64,000 bases of DNA from Trujillonella endophytica (lineage in GTDB: Bacteria > Actinomycetota > Actinomycetes > Mycobacteriales > Geodermatophilaceae). Of the stretch, positions 53,039 through 60,742 are shown in pieces. The notes beneath the pieces are model-generated. The model was given only the letters and a program-made list of their open reading frames with translations, had not been told where the DNA came from and made no database searches. Position 1 is the first letter of the stretch, and each line of letters starts with the position of its first letter. A program made the translations under genes and the position numbers. The stretch is taken from positions 62,001-126,000 of the forward strand of contig NZ_JABGCI010000007.1 of the NCBI RefSeq assembly GCF_019799905.1, written 5' to 3'.

Positions 53039-53899
53039 TCAGCGGCGGCGGACGAGCCCGCGCAGCCGAGCGAGGGGGTGCGGCCGCTTCGCCCTCTTGC
53101 GGGTGCCCGTGTAGTCGGCGACGTCGAGCAGCTTGGCCTCCTCCGGCGTGGGCGCGGTGCCGCCGAGGTGGGCCGGCTGCCACCACAGGTCGTCCGGGCC
53201 CGCCGGCCGCTGCGGGTACTCCCGCTGCGCGCGGTCCAGCAGCTCCTCCATCGCCGTCCGGGTGCGCGCCAGCAGGGCGGCCATCTCCTCGCCGGGCGCC
53301 GGCACGATCGGCTCCCCCAGCAGGACGGTGACGGCCACGCCCCGCCGCAGCTGCGGCTTGTGGTGCTTGGTGGTGATCCGCTGCCCACCCCAGACCGCGG
53401 CGGGGATGATCGGCACGCCCGCGTCGATCGCCATCCGGGCGGCGCCGGCCTTGAGGTCCTTGACGGTGAAGCTGCTGCTGATGGTCGCCTCGGGGAAGAC
53501 GCCGACCACCTGGCCGTCCTTGAGCGCACGGACCGCGGCCTCGAAGGCGGCGGCTCCGGCGCGCCGGTCGACCGGGATGTGCTGCATGGCCCGCATGAAG
53601 GGCCCGGCGAACCAGTGCCCGAACACCGACGCCTTGGCCATGAACCGGACCAGGCGGCGGGAGTCCAGCGCGCCCAGCCCGAGGAAGGTGAAGTCCAGGT
53701 AGCTCACGTGGTTGCTGCAGATGATGGCGCCGCCGTGCGTGGGCACGTGCTCGGCACCGCGGACGTCGAAGCGGAACCGCAGGAGCCGGAAGACCACCAG
53801 GGTGAGCCGGATGACGAAGCGGTAGGGCCGGTCCCGTCGATCGGGCCGCGGACCGTACAGGTCGGACCGGACGACGTCGCGCCAGCGTGCGCTCTCCAT
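53039..53899 (-). CDS. 1-acyl-sn-glycerol-3-phosphate acyltransferase-family protein
   Basis: A 286-residue PlsC-family enzyme: HX4D in CSNHVSYLDFTFLG, block II MQHIPVDRRAGA, block III VVGVFPEATISSSF (Ala instead of the usual Gly after Pro-Glu), block IV GVPIIPAAVWGG. Transfers acyl groups to lysophosphatidate or a related acceptor at the membrane. The C-terminal ~60 residues are a basic extension. TAGGGT lies 6 nt before the ATG, suggesting a leaderless transcript for this two-gene unit. Confidence 0.92.
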   Translation of the reverse strand: MESARWRDVVRSDLYGPRPDRRDRPYRFVIRLTLVVFRLLRFRFDVRGAEHVPTHGGAIICSNHVSYLDFTFLGLGALDSRRLVRFMAKASVFGHWFAGPFMRAMQHIPVDRRAGAAAFEAAVRALKDGQVVGVFPEATISSSFTVKDLKAGAARMAIDAGVPIIPAAVWGGQRITTKHHKPQLRRGVAVTVLLGEPIVPAPGEEMAALLARTRTAMEELLDRAQREYPQRPAGPDDLWWQPAHLGGTAPTPEEAKLLDVADYTGTRKRAKRPHPLARLRGLVRRR

Positions 53900-53942
53900 G
53901 CGCGGACCCTAACCGGGCCGCCTGGAGGCCGCCTGGGACCGG

Positions 53943-55157
53943 TCAGTCCGCTGTCGTGGCCCCGACCGCGTCCCGGACGACGGCGGTGAGGTCGCCGGTC
54001 CCGCGGTGCACCCGCCGCTGCTGGTCGGCGCCGGTGCCGCGGGCGAGGATCGTGGCCACGCCGGCGGAGACCCGCTCCTCGTCCCCGGTGTCGGCCAGCG
54101 CCGGGCGCACGTGCTCCAGCAGCGCGGCCACGACGTCGGCAGCCGGCGCGGGGCGTCCCTCCTGCGGGGACACCAGCTCCCCGCCGAGGCCGGAGCGGGC
54201 CGCCCGCCAGCCGGCGACGCGGATCACCTCGCTGCGGACGTCCGGCGCCGGCACCCCGTCGCGCCACTCCCGTGCCGCGGTCTCCACCAGTCCGCGGACG
54301 AGGCCGGCGTGGGTGACGGCGTCCTCGACGTGCAGGGCCACGTCGGCGATGCGGATCTCGACGGTGGGCCAGTGCTCGGACAGCCGGGCGTCGAAGTAGA
54401 CCATCCCGGTGTCGACGATCGTGCGTGTCGCCACCAGGTCGGCCACCACCCGGGCGTAGTCGGCGGCACCGGCGAAGAGCTCGGTCGGCCCGGAGGAGGG
54501 CCACCGGTTCCACGACTGCGACCGGAAGCTCGCGTAGCCGCTGTCGCGGCCCAGCCAGAACGGCGAGTTGCTGGTCAGGGCCGTGAGCACGGGCAGCCAC
54601 ACCCGGATGCGGTTGAGGACGGCCACGCCCTCCTCGGCGTCGTCCACCGAGACGTGCACGTGGCACCCGCAGGTCAGCTGCTCGAGCGCGGTCAGGCCGA
54701 AGGTCTCGGCCATGTCGGCGTACCGCTCCCCCGGCGTCGTCACCGGCTCCACCCGCACCGGGGAGCTGGCCAGGGCGGCGACACGGGCGCCCACGGCCTG
54801 CGCTGCGGCGTCCGCCCTCCCGCGCCAGTGCCGCAGCTCGCCGGTGACCTCCTCGAGGCTGTGACAGACACGGGTGCCCAGCTCGATCTGCTGGGCCTTG
54901 AGCTCGGGGACGAGGTGGCCGACCGGGTCGTCCCCCTCGCCCGCTCCGCCGTCGTCCCCGCGGGTCGCCCGGTCGTGCTCCGCGGCCGTCTCCGCCTCTC
55001 CCCACCGGGCGGCGGCCTCGAGGGCCTCCGGTCCGAGCGGGACGGGCACTCCGGCCGGATCGACGACGAGCAGTTCCTCCTCGACACCCAGGGTCCGCAC
55101 CGGCCCATGGTCCCCAGCGCGCCCGCCGCCGAACCGCGGTTCCCCCCATCGGTGCAT
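53943..55157 (-). CDS. Carboxylate-amine ligase, glutamate-cysteine ligase family 2 (YbdK type)
   Basis: A 404-residue ATP-dependent ligase of the GCS2 family: TLGVEEELLVVDPAG, ELKAQQIELGTRVCHSLEEV, the metal/ATP motif LTCGCHVHVSVDD, WLPVLTALTSNSPFWLGRDSGYASFRS, and HWPTVEIRIADVA. These enzymes make gamma-glutamyl bonds; in actinobacteria the true role is often unclear because mycothiol replaces glutathione. Start uncertain: the ATG used here, an upstream TTG or GTG at 55100. Confidence 0.9.
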   Translation of the reverse strand: MHRWGEPRFGGGRAGDHGPVRTLGVEEELLVVDPAGVPVPLGPEALEAAARWGEAETAAEHDRATRGDDGGAGEGDDPVGHLVPELKAQQIELGTRVCHSLEEVTGELRHWRGRADAAAQAVGARVAALASSPVRVEPVTTPGERYADMAETFGLTALEQLTCGCHVHVSVDDAEEGVAVLNRIRVWLPVLTALTSNSPFWLGRDSGYASFRSQSWNRWPSSGPTELFAGAADYARVVADLVATRTIVDTGMVYFDARLSEHWPTVEIRIADVALHVEDAVTHAGLVRGLVETAAREWRDGVPAPDVRSEVIRVAGWRAARSGLGGELVSPQEGRPAPAADVVAALLEHVRPALADTGDEERVSAGVATILARGTGADQQRRVHRGTGDLTAVVRDAVGATTAD

Positions 55158-55197
55158 CGGCGCCGGAGGCGCCGGAGTTGTCAACGGCGAGTGCCGA

Positions 55198-55232
55198 CGA
55201 CAAGAAGTCGCAAGTTTGTTCGGGATAACGGT
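55198..55232 (-). repeat. Polar 16-mer plus hairpin element, copy C (right of dif)
   Basis: On the - strand: ACCGTTATCCCGAACA (one mismatch), 6 nt, then a short stem CGAC-TTCTT-GTCG. It overlaps the promoter region of the + strand gene at 55244. It reads toward dif, 10.8 kb away. Confidence 0.65.
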
Positions 55233-55243
55233 AGTGTTCCGTC

Positions 55244-56089
55244 ATGGCACGTGAGTGGCAGCTCCCCCTGCCCGAGATGCCGGCGCCGCCCCCGGAGCGG
55301 GCGTGGCGCCGGTTGACGGCGCCCGAGGGCTACGAACCGCAGTGGCGGCGGCTGGTCGACGCCGCCCTGGAGCTGGGGCTGGGCCCCGACGACCTCGCCG
55401 AGGACGGGCTGGAGCCGGTGGCGGTCGCCCGTGGCTGGCGCCCGGCGACGGTCACGCTGTACAGCAAGGTGGCCCGGTACGGCGGCGTCGCACTGCCGGT
55501 GCCGCGGACGCCGGAGCCCGACCCGCCGACGCTGGACCTGCGGCCGCTCACCGAGATCCGCAGCGAGGACCCCGAGCACCTGCGCGCCGTCACGTGGTGC
55601 GCGCTGGCGCTCGGGTGGCCGGCAGCGGTGGGGCAGTTCCGATCCCTGCGCCGCGACCAGGTGCACCCCTCGGCCGGCCGCCTGGTCGTGCGGACCGACG
55701 ACGGCGAGTGGGCGGTGCCGGGCGCGACGACCGCCTGGCACGCGTGGGAGACCGTGCGCGGGCGCTTCCCCGCCCTGGCCGCCAGCCCCTGGGTGCTTCC
55801 GGCGCTGCGCCGCGGACCGGGTCTGGACTCGCGGATCGGCGGCCGGCTGTCCAACCAGGCGCTGCAGGTGACCTTCACCAAGCACGCCGTCGGGACGGGG
55901 CACCACCTGCGGGCCACGGCCGGTCCGCGGCGCCGGGACCGGGCCGCGGCGCTGGCCGAGGCGTACCGGGAGCTCTCCTACGACTCCTACCGGCGGCTGG
56001 CCCTGGCCGCCGGGGCGCCGCCGGTGAGCACCCGCGGCGTGGTCCGCGCGGAGCGTGCCGTCGCGCGCGAGGCACGCCGGGCGGGCTGA
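55244..56089 (+). CDS. Unknown protein with possible degenerate tyrosine-recombinase-like fold
   Basis: A 281-residue, Arg- and Trp-rich basic protein. The middle (EHLRAVTWCALALGWPAAVGQFRSLRRDQVHPSAGRLVVRTDDGEWAVPG) has the rhythm of the first half of a phage-integrase catalytic domain, where TGLR-x2-E-x2-L-x-W-x-D normally stands, but the catalytic Arg is missing. GTGHHLRATAG resembles the HxLRHT box, and two Tyr lie near YRELSYDSYRRL. This likeness is weak and the protein may simply be a DNA-binding hypothetical. TAGTGT 6 nt before the ATG suggests a leaderless mRNA; the polar element overlaps this promoter. Confidence 0.6.
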   Translation: MAREWQLPLPEMPAPPPERAWRRLTAPEGYEPQWRRLVDAALELGLGPDDLAEDGLEPVAVARGWRPATVTLYSKVARYGGVALPVPRTPEPDPPTLDLRPLTEIRSEDPEHLRAVTWCALALGWPAAVGQFRSLRRDQVHPSAGRLVVRTDDGEWAVPGATTAWHAWETVRGRFPALAASPWVLPALRRGPGLDSRIGGRLSNQALQVTFTKHAVGTGHHLRATAGPRRRDRAAALAEAYRELSYDSYRRLALAAGAPPVSTRGVVRAERAVAREARRAG

Positions 56090-56118
56090 GCCGGTTCCCG
56101 CGCGCTCCTCCGGACGCC

Positions 56119-56149
56119 CGTGCTCTGCGTACGGGGGACGCAGAGCACG
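56119..56149. terminator. 12-bp perfect hairpin between convergent genes
   Basis: CGTGCTCTGCGT and ACGCAGAGCACG with a 7-nt loop lie between the unknown gene and the radical SAM gene and can serve both. Confidence 0.75.
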
Positions 56150-56187
56150 AGCACGCGCAGATCCCTGGCGGACTCCCGGCCGCGCGC

Positions 56188-57309
56188 TCAGAGCAGGGTC
56201 AGCTGCTCGGGGATCTCGTCGGCCGCCCGACGCGGCGGCCGGGGCGCAGCGCCCGGCAGTCCGGCCGCGGGGTCCTCGCGCCGCTCGGGCAGGCTGCCCG
56301 CGGGGAAGGTCGCCTCGTCGTCCCCCGGGACGCCGGTGCCGCGCGCCTCTCCCCCGGCCTGCCGGCCCAGTCCGTGCGCGGCCAGGAGCGGGGCCACCCG
56401 GTCCGACAGCCACCGCCGGTACTCGGCCGGCACGTACGCGCCCCGGCCGTAGAGCTGCCGGTACCGCGGCACCAGCTGCGGGTGCTCGCGGGCCAGCCAG
56501 GCCGTGAACCACTCCCGGGCGCCGGGCCGCAGGTGCAGCGGGACCACGGTCACCCCGGTGGCCCCGGCCGCGGCGATGGCGCCGAGCGCGGCATCGAGGT
56601 CGGCGAGCCGGTCGGTGAGCCCGGGGATGACCGGCGCGAGGAACACCCCGCACGGCAGGCCGGCGTCGGCGATCGCCCGGACGAGGTCCAGCCGGGCCCG
56701 GGGCGAGGGCGCGCCGGGCTCCAGCGCGGCGTGCAGCTCCTCGTCCCAGATCGCCATCGAGACGCCCAGGCCGACCGGCACGTCGCGCGCCGCCGTGGCC
56801 AGCAGCGGCACGTCGCGGCGCAGCAGCGTGCCCTTGGTCAGGATGGAGAACGGGGTGCCGGACGCGGCGAGCGCGCCGATCACCCCGGGCATCAGCCGGT
56901 AGCGACCCTCCGCGCGCTGGTAGGGGTCGGTGTTGGTGCCCAGGGCGACGTGCTCCCGCCGCCACGACGGGCGGGCCAGCTCGCGGCGCAGGACGTCGAC
57001 GAGGTTGGTCTTGACGACGATCTGCGTGTCGAAGTCCCGGCCGGTGTCCAGCTCCAGCCACTGGTGGGTGCCGCGGGCGAAGCAGTAGACGCACTGATGG
57101 CTGCATCCCCGGTACGGGTTGATCGTGTGGCCGAACGGCATGCCGGAGCCGGCCGGGACGGCGTTCAGCGCCGACCGTGCCCGCACCTCGTGGAACGTCA
57201 GGCCGGGGAACTCGGGCACCTCGACGCTGCGCATGAGGCCCCGGATCGACGGCATGCCGGGCAGCGTCGTCGGCTCCTCGAGGTCGAGCCGTTGGGCATC
57301 CCAGCGCAC
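56188..57309 (-). CDS. Radical SAM protein, Rv2578c family
   Basis: A 373-residue radical S-adenosylmethionine protein. The [4Fe-4S] motif is C69-S-H-Q-C73-V-Y-C76 in NPYRGCSHQCVYCFARGTH, as in the Rv2578c/SplB-like group. Other blocks: VVKTNLVDVLRREL, ALGTNTDPYQRAEGRYRLMPGVI, SILTKGTLLRRDV, FLAPVIPGLTDR. Start GTG (VRWDAQRLD) is chosen because a LexA box lies 10 nt upstream; an upstream GTG would place the box inside the gene. DNA repair or damage response is inferred from this box. Confidence 0.9.
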   Translation of the reverse strand: MRWDAQRLDLEEPTTLPGMPSIRGLMRSVEVPEFPGLTFHEVRARSALNAVPAGSGMPFGHTINPYRGCSHQCVYCFARGTHQWLELDTGRDFDTQIVVKTNLVDVLRRELARPSWRREHVALGTNTDPYQRAEGRYRLMPGVIGALAASGTPFSILTKGTLLRRDVPLLATAARDVPVGLGVSMAIWDEELHAALEPGAPSPRARLDLVRAIADAGLPCGVFLAPVIPGLTDRLADLDAALGAIAAAGATGVTVVPLHLRPGAREWFTAWLAREHPQLVPRYRQLYGRGAYVPAEYRRWLSDRVAPLLAAHGLGRQAGGEARGTGVPGDDEATFPAGSLPERREDPAAGLPGAAPRPPRRAADEIPEQLTLL

Positions 57310-57318
57310 CCGCCCATG

Positions 57319-57332
57319 CGAACACACGTTCG
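57319..57332. promoter_or_regulatory. LexA (SOS) box
   Basis: CGAAC-ACAC-GTTCG matches the actinobacterial SOS consensus (CGAAC-N4-GTTCG) perfectly and lies just before the radical SAM gene. The mycobacterial homologue Rv2578c is, to my knowledge, DNA-damage inducible. Confidence 0.75.
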
Positions 57333-57360
57333 AGCAGGTGTCCAGCGGGACACGGCCGGG

Positions 57361-57831
57361 TCAGACCGGTGGGCGGTCCTCGAAGACGGTGGACAGCACG
57401 ACCGTCGTCCGGGTGCTCACGCCGGCCAGGGAGCGGATGTCGCGCAGCAGGTCCTCCAGCGCCTGGGTGGAGGCCACCCGGACCTTGAGCAGGTAGCTCT
57501 CCGCTCCGGCGATCGAGTGGCACGCCTCGATCGCCGCGAGGTGTGCCAGCTTCGCCGGGGCCTCCTCGGCCCGCTCGACGTCGGTCGGCGTGATCGCCAC
57601 GAAGGCGGTCAGTCCCAGGCCGAGGCCGGCCGCGTCGAGGCAGGCGCGGTACCCGGTGATCAGCCCCCGCTGCTCCAGCCGGCGCACCCGCTGGTGCACC
57701 GCGGAGACCGACAGCCCCACCTGCTCGGCCAGCTCCGTGTAGCTGGCGCGGCCGTCGCGGGCGAGCGCGGCCATCAGCGCCCGGTCGACGTCGGCCGGGC
57801 CGGCCTCAGCCGGGGAGGCGGACGAGCCCAC
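57361..57831 (-). CDS. Lrp/AsnC-family transcriptional regulator
   Basis: A 156-residue regulator: helix-turn-helix VDRALMAALARDGRASYTELAEQVGLSVSAVHQRVRRLEQRGLITGYRACLD, then the RAM ligand domain (VAITPTDVERAEEAPAKLAHLAAIEACHSIAGAESYLLKVRVASTQALEDLLRDIRSLAGVSTRTTVVLSTVFE). The GTG start overlaps the M24 peptidase gene by 26 nt, so both are one operon; the regulator may sense an amino acid released by the peptidase. Confidence 0.92.
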   Translation of the reverse strand: MGSSASPAEAGPADVDRALMAALARDGRASYTELAEQVGLSVSAVHQRVRRLEQRGLITGYRACLDAAGLGLGLTAFVAITPTDVERAEEAPAKLAHLAAIEACHSIAGAESYLLKVRVASTQALEDLLRDIRSLAGVSTRTTVVLSTVFEDRPPV

Positions 57832-58945
57832 GGGAACCGGAGTTGACCGAGCGGACGCCGTCGACGGTGCAGACGACGATGTCCTCGATGCGGGCGCCGC
57901 ACCGCCCGGCGAGGTAGATGCCCGGCTCGACGGAGAAGGCCATCCCCGGCACCAGCGGCAGCTCGTTGCCGGCCACGATGTAGGGCGCCTCGTGGGTGTC
58001 CAGCCCGATGCCGTGGCCGGTGCGGTGGATGAAGTGCTCGCCCCAGCCGGCCTCGGTGATCACCCGGCGGGCGACCGCGTCGACCTCCTCGGCTGTGGTG
58101 CCCGGGCGGACCGCGGCGCAGGCGGCCTGCTGCGCCTCCTGCAGGACGCCGTACCACTCGGCCGTCTCGGCGTCGGGCTCGCCCCCGACGACGTAGGTGC
58201 GTGTGCAGTCGGAGCGATACCCGGACGGCAGTTCCCCGCCGATGTCGACGACGACGAGGTCCCCGGCCTCCACCACGCGGCCGGAGAGCTCGTGGTGCGG
58301 GCTGGCGCCGTTCGGCCCGGAGCCGACGATCGTGAAGTCCACACCGACGTGGCCCTCCGCGAGGATCGCCGCGGCGATGTCGGCGCCGACCTCGGCCTCG
58401 GTGCGGCCCACCCGGAGGAAGTCGGCCATCCGGGCGTGCACCCGGTCGATGGCGGCGCCGGCGACGACGAGCTCCTCGATCTCGGCGGGGGTCTTCACCA
58501 TCCGCAGCCGGTCCAGGACGGGGGTGGCCAGCTCCAGCGCGGAACCGGGCAGCGCGCCCTGGACGCCCAGCGCGTGCTCGGCCCACGTGCGCGCCCCGAC
58601 GCCGATGCGGGCCGGCGCGGACCCGAGCCGGGCGGTGGCCGCGCGCGCGAGCAGCGCGAAGGCGTCGTCGGTCTCATCCCAGGCGAGCACCTCGAGCCCG
58701 AGCCCACCGGCCGGGCTGGCGTCGACCATGGGCGCCTCGAGCCGCGGGACGACGAGGAACGGCTCCCCGCGCCGCGGCACCGCCAGCGCGGTCAGCCGTT
58801 CCATGGCGTGGGCGTCGTAGCCGCTGAGATAGCGCAGGTCCGAGCCCGGCGTCACCACGAGCAGGTCCAGGCCCACCTCCCCGGCCACGTCCCGTGCCGC
58901 GTGCACGCGCTCGATGGTCACCAGGGGGCCCGTGTCCGCCGTCAC
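57806..58945 (-). CDS. M24-family metallopeptidase (Xaa-Pro dipeptidase-like)
   Basis: A 379-residue peptidase. The N-terminal creatinase-like domain is followed by the pita-bread fold with all five metal ligands in place: VVVDIGGELPSGYRSDCTRTYVVGG (two Asp), HRTGHGIGLDTHE (His), AFSVEPGIYL (Glu) and ARIEDIVV (Glu). It probably cleaves proline-containing dipeptides. Alternative starts 8 codons upstream or downstream exist. It is divergent from the exonuclease gene. Confidence 0.92.
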   Translation of the reverse strand: MTADTGPLVTIERVHAARDVAGEVGLDLLVVTPGSDLRYLSGYDAHAMERLTALAVPRRGEPFLVVPRLEAPMVDASPAGGLGLEVLAWDETDDAFALLARAATARLGSAPARIGVGARTWAEHALGVQGALPGSALELATPVLDRLRMVKTPAEIEELVVAGAAIDRVHARMADFLRVGRTEAEVGADIAAAILAEGHVGVDFTIVGSGPNGASPHHELSGRVVEAGDLVVVDIGGELPSGYRSDCTRTYVVGGEPDAETAEWYGVLQEAQQAACAAVRPGTTAEEVDAVARRVITEAGWGEHFIHRTGHGIGLDTHEAPYIVAGNELPLVPGMAFSVEPGIYLAGRCGARIEDIVVCTVDGVRSVNSGSRGLVRLPG

Positions 58946-59000
58946 GAGCCGAGAGTATCCGTGGGGCACGACCGAGATACGGTGCGGACCGCCGGCCCGC

Positions 59001-59006
59001 TACGGT
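59001..59006 (+). promoter_or_regulatory. -10 box TACGGT of the exonuclease gene (leaderless)
   Basis: TACGGT ends 8 nt before the GTG at 59015 with no ribosome site between. Confidence 0.45.
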
Positions 59007-59014
59007 CCCCGATC

Positions 59015-59941
59015 GTGACGACGATGCTGCTGGACGCCGCGAGCCTGTACTTCCGGGCCTTCTACGGCGTGCCGACGAGCGTCACCTCGCCGGACGGCCG
59101 CCCGGTCAACGCCGTCCGCGGCTTCCTGGACATGACGGCGCGGCTCATCACCGCGCACGGGCCGGACCGCTGGGTGGCCTGCTGGGACGACGACTGGCGG
59201 CCGGCCTTCCGCGTCGAGGCGCTGCCCTCGTACAAGGCCCACCGCCTCTCCCCCGACGGCGGCGAGGAGACCCCCGACGAGCTGGGTCCGCAGGTGCCGG
59301 TGCTCGTCGAGGTCCTGACCGCGGCCGGCCTGGCCCGGGTCGGCGCGCCCGGCTACGAGGCCGACGACGTCATCGGCACCCTGGCCACCCGGGCCCACGG
59401 GCCGGTCGACGTCGTCACCGGCGACCGGGACCTGTTCCAGCTCGTCGACGACGCCCGCGGGGTGCGGATCCTCTACACCAACCGCGGCATCAACGACATC
59501 GAGGTCGTCGACGAGGCGGCGGTCGCCGCCAAGTACGGCATCCCGGGCCGGGCCTACGCCGACTTCGCCGTCCTGCGGGGCGACCCCAGCGACGGCCTGC
59601 CCGGGGTCTCCGGCATCGGTGCCAAGACCGCGGCCGCGCTGATCACGGAGTTCGGCGACCTCGCCGGGATCCGGGCGGCCGCCGCGCGCACCGTCGTCCC
59701 GGCGGCACCGCTGACGGCCGCGGTCCTCAAGCGGCTGCACGCCGGCGCGGAGTACCTGGACGCGGCGCCCGTCGTCGTCGCCGTGGCCAAGGACATCGAC
59801 CTGCCGGCCGTGGACGGCGACCTGCCCCGCCGCCCGGCGGACCCGGAGGGGCTCGCGGCGCTGGCCGAGTCCCACGGGATCGGGTCGTCGCTGCGCCGGC
59901 TGGGCGCGGCGCTGGGCTGGCCGGCCGACGCGCTGGACTAG
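59015..59941 (+). CDS. 5'-3' exonuclease / flap endonuclease (ExoIX-like)
   Basis: A 308-residue stand-alone relative of the N-terminal nuclease of DNA polymerase I. PIN-like core: MLLDAASLYFRAFYGVP, VACWDDDWRPAFRVEALPSYKAHR, GYEADDVIGTLATRA, VVTGDRDLFQLV (metal-binding acidic residues), and the helix-hairpin-helix DGLPGVSGIGAKTAAALI. It removes RNA primers or flaps at replication forks. It lies upstream of the HelY helicase region, on the opposite strand. Confidence 0.95.
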   Translation: MTTMLLDAASLYFRAFYGVPTSVTSPDGRPVNAVRGFLDMTARLITAHGPDRWVACWDDDWRPAFRVEALPSYKAHRLSPDGGEETPDELGPQVPVLVEVLTAAGLARVGAPGYEADDVIGTLATRAHGPVDVVTGDRDLFQLVDDARGVRILYTNRGINDIEVVDEAAVAAKYGIPGRAYADFAVLRGDPSDGLPGVSGIGAKTAAALITEFGDLAGIRAAAARTVVPAAPLTAAVLKRLHAGAEYLDAAPVVVAVAKDIDLPAVDGDLPRRPADPEGLAALAESHGIGSSLRRLGAALGWPADALD

Positions 59942-59974
59942 CGCGCCGGCCGGCCGATCAGCCGGACGCTCGCG

Positions 59975-60634
59975 TCACTCGGTGGACGGGGCCCAGGTGT
60001 ACGCGCCGTCCTCGTCGGTGATCTCGATGGTGATCGCCACCTCGCCCTCGCCGTCCTCGGTGCCCGTGCACTCGTAGGTGGCGCCGACCTCGACCTCCAT
60101 GTCGTCGGGGCAGCTGAGGTCGCTGATCGTCGTGGAGAACTGCTCGCCGTACTGCCGGCTGACGTCGGACTGGACCGCGCCGGCCTCGAGGACCGTCGTG
60201 TTGAGGACGAACCGCGCCAGCACGATGGCGCCGGCGACCAGCACCAGCGCCAGGACGACGAGCCCGGCGATCAGGCCCGTCCTCGACTTCTTCCTCGGCT
60301 GGCCGTACTGCTGCCCCGGCTGCCCGTAGCCGGGCTGGCCGTACTGGGGCTGCCCGTACTGCTGTCCGGGCTGGCCGTACTGCGGCTGCCCGTACTGCTG
60401 GCCCGGCTGCTGCGGGGGCTGGCCGTACTGCGGCTGGCCGTACTGCTGACCCGGCTGGCCGTAGGAGGGCTGACCCGGCTGCTGCCCGTAGCCGGGCTGG
60501 CCGTACTGCGGCTGGCCACCCTGCTGACCGCCGTACCCACCGGGCGCCGGCTGGCCGTACTGGGGCTGCCCGTGCTGCTGGCCCGGCTGCCCGTACTGCC
60601 CCGGCTGGTTGCCACCCTGCGGTGGGTTGGTCAT
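59975..60634 (-). CDS. DUF4333 membrane protein with Pro-Gln-Tyr-Gly repeats
   Basis: A 219-residue protein: a disordered ~115-residue cytoplasmic region of [14 protein letters not shown] repeats, one transmembrane helix ([26 protein letters not shown]) and an extracytoplasmic DUF4333 domain with the paired cysteines [19 protein letters not shown]. Such repeat tails can phase-separate or bind partners; DUF4333 function is unknown. ATG start follows the family pattern MTNPPQGG. Confidence 0.9.
   Translation of the reverse strand: MTNPPQGGNQPGQYGQPGQQHGQPQYGQPAPGGYGGQQGGQPQYGQPGYGQQPGQPSYGQPGQQYGQPQYGQPPQQPGQQYGQPQYGQPGQQYGQPQYGQPGYGQPGQQYGQPRKKSRTGLIAGLVVLALVLVAGAIVLARFVLNTTVLEAGAVQSDVSRQYGEQFSTTISDLSCPDDMEVEVGATYECTGTEDGEGEVAITIEITDEDGAYTWAPSTE
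60294..60606 (-). repeat. Degenerate repeats coding Gln-Pro-Gln-Tyr-Gly
   Basis: Irregular units of GGCTGGCCGTACTGC (+ strand) make up the 5' third of the DUF4333 gene. Protein-coding repeat, not a CRISPR array. Confidence 0.85.
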
Positions 60635-60742
60635 CGTCGCTCCCGGTCGGACGGTGTCTGGCGCTGCTCCCCACCCCCGCGGACGGGGGCGGGTGGCATT
60701 GTGCCCCACCGAAGGGCCAGGGACCGGCCCACCGCGCGCAGG

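Noticed and set aside
60294..60606. CRISPR-like repeats
   Set aside because: Irregular units inside a coding frame, giving Gln-Pro-Tyr-Gly repeats; no spacers of constant length.
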